Below are positions 3,551 through 6,601 of a DNA stretch of 6,601 bases, one piece after another (the first letter of the stretch is position 1; each line of letters starts with the position of its first letter). Position numbers and translations under genes: made by a program. The notes beneath the pieces are model-generated. The model made no database searches. It saw nothing but the letters and a program-made list of their open reading frames with translations, and was not told the origin of the DNA. Source of the DNA: Solobacterium sp. UBA3691 (GTDB lineage Bacteria; Bacillota_I; Bacilli_A; Erysipelotrichales; Erysipelotrichaceae); assembly GCA_002372175.1 (NCBI GenBank), contig DFIS01000086.1, positions 1 through 6,601 of the forward strand, in the 5' to 3' direction.

Positions 3551-6313
3551 ATGGAACAGTATATTGTTACAGGCATGAGCTGTGCTGCCTGTCAGGCCAG
3601 AGTAGAGAAGGCTGTGCAGAAGGTGCCGGGAGTTACCTCCTGCAGTGTCAGTCTGCTGACCAACTCAATGGGTGTGGATGGTACAGCTTCTTCCGCAGAT
3701 ATTATCAAGGCGGTAAGAGATGCCGGTTACGGGGCTTCCGTCAAGGGTGCGGCTGCGGCTTCGCAGTCTTCACGTCTGGCAGCGGAGGAAGAGGCCCTGA
3801 AAGACCATGAGACACCTGTGCTGAAGAGAAGACTGATCCTGTCGGTGGGCTTTCTGATCATCCTGATGTATATCACGATGGGACATAATATGCTCGGACT
3901 GCCGATTCCGTCATTCCTGCAGCACAATCATCTTGGCCTGGCACTGGTACAGATGCTGCTGGCACTGATCGTGATGGCGATCAACCACAAGTTCTTCACG
4001 AGCGGCTTTAAGTCACTGATGCACGGTGCTCCCAACATGGATACGCTGGTTGCGCTTGGCTCTGCGGTCTCCTTCGGATGGAGTCTCTTCGTTGTCTTTC
4101 AGATGACCTGTGAGATCACTGCCGGCACATCCAACATGGATCTGATGCCGCTGTATCATAACGAGCTGTACTTTGAGTCAGCCGCCATGATCCCCGCCCT
4201 GATCACCGTAGGCAAGATGCTTGAGGCAATGTCAAAGGGCAGAACGACAGATGCCCTGAAGAGTCTGATGAAGATGGCACCGAAGACAGCCGTGATCGAA
4301 CGGGACGGTGCTGAAACAGAAGTCAGTATCGAAGAAGTGAAGGCCGGCGATATCTTTATCGTCAGACCCGGTGAGAATATTCCTGTGGATGGTATCGTGC
4401 TTGAGGGTGAGAGTGCTGTCAATGAGAGTGCTCTGACCGGTGAATCCATTCCCGTAGATAAGGCGGCAGGGGATAAGGTCAGTGCGGCGACGATCAACCA
4501 GTCCGGTTATATCCGCTGTCAGGCTACCCGTGTAGGTGAGGATACGACGCTGTCACAGATCATCCAGATGGTCAGTGATGCGGCAGCGACGAAAGCACCG
4601 ATCGCCAAGATGGCAGATACGATCTCGGCATACTTTGTGCCTGCGGTCATCGGCATTGCGGCAATTACCGCAATTGGCTGGCTGCTGGCGGGTGAGACAC
4701 TTGGCTTTGCCCTGGCCAGAGGTATCTCAGTCCTTGTGATCTCCTGTCCCTGTGCACTGGGACTGGCTACACCGGTCGCGATCATGGTCGGCAACGGTCT
4801 CGGCGCGAAAAACGGTGTTCTGTTCAAGACCTCGGAGAGTCTTGAAACAGCAGGTAATGTACAGATCGTCGCCCTGGATAAGACGGGTACGATCACTTCC
4901 GGACAGCCGGCAGTCACCGATATCTGCCCGGCAGAGGGTGTATCGGAGAAGGAACTGCTGGAGCTGGCATATGCGTTGGAAGCCAAGTCGGAACATCCGC
5001 TTGCCGGTGCGATCGTACGCAAAGCGGAGGCAGACGGTCTGCAGGCTCAGCCTGTCAGTAACTTCAAGGCGCTGCCCGGCAACGGTCTGACCGCTGTGCT
5101 TGGCAATGTGACGGTAAACGGCGGCAATGCCTCCTACATCGGCAGTGCGGCAGTGATCCCGGAAGCGCTGAACCGGAAGAGCCAGGAGCTTGCGGAGGAA
5201 GGCAAGACACCGTTATTCTTTGCGAAAGACGGAAAGACAGCAGGCATTATCGCGGTTGCGGATGTGATCAAGGAGGATTCCCCGCAGGCCGTCAGAGAAC
5301 TGCAGAACATGGGTATTGAAGTCGTCATGTTGACGGGTGACAACGAGCGCACGGCAAGGGCAATCGGACGTCAGGCAGGTGTGGACAAGGTCGTTGCGGG
5401 TGTGCTTCCGGACGGCAAGGAGAGCGTGATCCGGGAACTTGGCAAACGCGGCAAGGTGGCCATGGTCGGTGACGGCATCAACGATGCCCCGGCATTAACC
5501 AGAGCAGATATCGGTATTGCGATCGGTGCCGGAACGGATGTCGCCATCGATGCGGCGGATATCGTACTGATGAAGAGTGTGCTGTCCGATGTTCCGGCAG
5601 CTATCCGTCTCAGCCGTGCAACACTGCGCAACATCCACGAGAATCTCTTCTGGGCGTTCTTCTATAACTGTGTATGTATACCTCTGGCAGCCGGATTGTT
5701 TGTCTGGAAGATGAACCCGATGATCGGTGCGGCAGCCATGAGTCTTTCCTCCTTTACGGTCGTTTCCAACGCTCTGCGTCTGAATCTGTTTAACATGCAT
5801 GACAGCAGTAAGGACAGGAAGCTGAAGAAGCCTGCACTTCCGGAAACAGAGATACAGAAGGAAACACCGGCAGAAGCACAGGAGGAAACCGCAGTGATCC
5901 TGGTCGGCGGAATGATGTGTGAGCACTGCGAAGCCAGAGTGCAGAAGGCACTGGAAGGACTTGAAGGCATCCGTGAGGCAAAGGCAGATCACCAAAGCGG
6001 TGAAGTGCTGATCAAGGGTGTGAAGATCCCGGCGGAAGAACAGATGAAACAGGCTGTGGAAGCTCAGGATTATGAATATATCGGCAGAAAGGACAAAATG
6101 AACATGCAGAAAACATTACAGGTAGAAGGCATGATGTGTGAACATTGTGAGGCAGCGGTGCGCAAGGCACTGGAGGCAGTGGACGGTGTATCTTCAGCCA
6201 AGGCAGATCATACCAGCGGTACAGCCGTTGTCACGCTGACACAGAATGTGGATGATGAAGTGCTGAAGCAGGCTGTTGAGGCGAAAGACTACAAGGTCAC
6301 AGGCATTGCCTGA
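3551..6313 (+). CDS. copA: Copper-exporting P1B-type ATPase CopA with three metal-binding domains
   Basis: A 920-residue inner-membrane pump that uses ATP to export Cu(I). Domain order: N-terminal HMA domain with MSCAAC (Cys11, Cys14); eight expected membrane segments (about 93-111, 129-147, 163-184, 206-225, 358-380, 388-413, 696-717, 722-745); actuator TGES (296-299); SCPCALGLATP with the transport CPC at 399-401; phosphorylation site DKTGT (Asp443); nucleotide-binding HP (482-483); and hinge GDGINDAP (640-647). Further Cu(I) residues Tyr705-Asn706 and Met730/Ser733-Ser734 are present, fixing the P1B-1 subtype. Unusually, after a charged linker (about 750-780) come two tandem HMA domains with MMCEHC motifs (Cys790/793 and Cys863/866), near-duplicates 73 codons apart. 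The ribosome binding site GAGGTGG (3537-3543) lies 7 nt before ATG. It is co-transcribed with csoR. No separate copZ gene is visible. Confidence 0.97.
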   Translation: MEQYIVTGMSCAACQARVEKAVQKVPGVTSCSVSLLTNSMGVDGTASSADIIKAVRDAGYGASVKGAAAASQSSRLAAEEEALKDHETPVLKRRLILSVGFLIILMYITMGHNMLGLPIPSFLQHNHLGLALVQMLLALIVMAINHKFFTSGFKSLMHGAPNMDTLVALGSAVSFGWSLFVVFQMTCEITAGTSNMDLMPLYHNELYFESAAMIPALITVGKMLEAMSKGRTTDALKSLMKMAPKTAVIERDGAETEVSIEEVKAGDIFIVRPGENIPVDGIVLEGESAVNESALTGESIPVDKAAGDKVSAATINQSGYIRCQATRVGEDTTLSQIIQMVSDAAATKAPIAKMADTISAYFVPAVIGIAAITAIGWLLAGETLGFALARGISVLVISCPCALGLATPVAIMVGNGLGAKNGVLFKTSESLETAGNVQIVALDKTGTITSGQPAVTDICPAEGVSEKELLELAYALEAKSEHPLAGAIVRKAEADGLQAQPVSNFKALPGNGLTAVLGNVTVNGGNASYIGSAAVIPEALNRKSQELAEEGKTPLFFAKDGKTAGIIAVADVIKEDSPQAVRELQNMGIEVVMLTGDNERTARAIGRQAGVDKVVAGVLPDGKESVIRELGKRGKVAMVGDGINDAPALTRADIGIAIGAGTDVAIDAADIVLMKSVLSDVPAAIRLSRATLRNIHENLFWAFFYNCVCIPLAAGLFVWKMNPMIGAAAMSLSSFTVVSNALRLNLFNMHDSSKDRKLKKPALPETEIQKETPAEAQEETAVILVGGMMCEHCEARVQKALEGLEGIREAKADHQSGEVLIKGVKIPAEEQMKQAVEAQDYEYIGRKDKMNMQKTLQVEGMMCEHCEAAVRKALEAVDGVSSAKADHTSGTAVVTLTQNVDDEVLKQAVEAKDYKVTGIA
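6098..6313 (+). other. Possible internal start for a free CopZ-like domain
   Basis: Within copA and in frame, codon 850 is ATG and codon 852 (6104) is also ATG, preceded by GAAAGGA (6087-6093). Translation from here would give a 71-residue HMA protein beginning MNMQKTLQVEGMMCEHC, which has the length and layout of a CopZ copper chaperone. This may only be the scar of an ancestral copA-copZ fusion, and internal initiation is not demonstrated. Confidence 0.3.
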
Positions 6314-6318
6314 TACGG

Positions 6319-6345
6319 AGGGGGACAGAGACGTCCCTTTTCTTT
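6319..6345 (+). terminator. Intrinsic terminator of csoR-copA
   Basis: GGGAC (6322-6326) pairs with GTCCC (6333-6337) around a 6-nt loop. The stem can be extended by AGG with TTT (6319-6321 / 6338-6340, two G-U pairs) and is followed by TTTTCTTT. It begins 6 nt after the copA stop. Confidence 0.65.
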
Positions 6346-6378
6346 CCGCCGGAATACGATATCCCGGAAAATCAAGTC

Positions 6379-6406
6379 TTTTCTTATTCTTTGTGCGTAC
6401 TACAAT
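6379..6406 (+). promoter_or_regulatory. Weak promoter before the 47-codon ORF
   Basis: TACAAT (6401-6406) matches the -10 consensus at five of six positions and lies 23 nt before the ORF's start. The region 16-17 nt upstream is T-rich (TTTTCT, 6379-6384) and only a poor -35. A neighbouring TTTCCG/CGGAAA inverted repeat (6343-6370) could form a hairpin, with no assigned role. Confidence 0.4.
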
Positions 6407-6429
6407 AGTAAACATTACGGAGGCAGGCA

Positions 6430-6573
6430 ATGAACGACACAAAGGATATGAATGAACAGCTGGAGGCGATCCTGAAGAAACTGGATGAAGCCGAAAAGGA
6501 ATTTGCCGGTAAGTGGGCGAATGCAGATCTCGACCGTCTGATCAGGGAACAGCACAAGGACGGAAAGAAATAG
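6430..6573 (+). CDS. Small hypothetical protein, 47 residues
   Basis: I do not recognise this protein. It starts MNDTKDMNEQLEAILKKLDE, is highly charged (Lys, Glu, Asp) and is predicted by eye to be mostly helical, with a heptad-like leucine/isoleucine pattern (Leu11, Ile14, Leu15, Leu18) suggesting a short coiled coil or amphipathic helix. There is no signal peptide, membrane segment or cysteine. Support for it being real: a clear GGAGG ribosome binding site (6419-6423) 6 nt before ATG, a -10-like TACAAT upstream, the copA terminator separating it from the copper operon, and a terminator-like repeat arm 4 nt after its stop. A role in copper handling is not indicated. It could be a small regulatory or structural protein. 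Confidence 0.65.
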   Translation: MNDTKDMNEQLEAILKKLDEAEKEFAGKWANADLDRLIREQHKDGKK

Positions 6574-6577
6574 ACAG

Positions 6578-6595
6578 AAAGAGGCTGTAACAGTT
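6578..6595. repeat. Terminator-like repeat arm at the right edge
   Basis: AAAGAGGCTGTAACAGTT is the exact reverse complement of the 18-mer at 6-23. It starts 4 nt after the stop of the 47-codon ORF and would be the ascending arm of that gene's terminator, with the descending arm beyond the window. The same placement after the flavodoxin stop (minus strand) suggests a dispersed terminator family. Confidence 0.6.
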
Positions 6596-6601
6596 AAAGA
6601 A

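Noticed and set aside
4519..5022. Long minus-strand open frame inside copA
   Set aside because: Shadow of copA in a GC-rich coding region, with no ribosome binding site or recognisable domain; the same applies to 5495-5995.

Overview
The window reads as chromosomal DNA of a low-to-mid GC Bacillota (Firmicutes), probably a gut-type anaerobe of the Clostridia or Erysipelotrichia. The evidence is a short-chain clostridial-type flavodoxin next to a DUF3793 gene, a CsoR/CopA copper module with a classic Firmicute CsoR box, strong GGAGG-type ribosome binding sites and sigma-A-like promoters. The exact genus cannot be read from the sequence.

Layout. Positions 1-46 hold one arm of a repeated terminator-like sequence. 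Positions 47-1047 (minus strand) carry a two-gene operon: DUF3793 (490-1047), then flavodoxin (47-466). About 1071-2909 is a complete IS200/IS605-family element on the plus strand. It has a structured left end, tnpA (Y1 HUH transposase), tnpB (RuvC-like RNA-guided nuclease) overlapping tnpA by ATGA, an omega-RNA region after tnpB, and a right-end hairpin. Positions 2910-3246 are non-coding but rich in signal: a run of hairpins, a strong minus-strand promoter (3121-3149), two identical-arm palindromes on either side of that promoter, and the csoR promoter with a CsoR box between its -35 and -10. Positions 3247-6313 (plus) are csoR and copA. Positions 6314-6429 hold a terminator and a promoter-like sequence. 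A 47-codon ORF with a good ribosome binding site follows at 6430-6573, and the window ends in an inverted copy of the repeat seen at its start.

How it fits together. CsoR should repress its own operon until Cu(I) binds, after which CopA exports copper; CopA carries one N-terminal and two C-terminal metal-binding domains. In the opposite direction, the minus-strand promoter points at DUF3793-flavodoxin, a gene pair associated with iron physiology (flavodoxin replaces ferredoxin when iron is short). My central inference is that the IS605 element landed in the roughly 230-nt leader of that operon. The promoter, its palindromic operators and a hairpin-rich leader now sit on one side, and the start codon sits 1.8 kb away on the other. 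That leader, with its twin palindromes, is the best candidate here for something undescribed. The genes themselves belong to recognisable families, except the 47-aa ORF.
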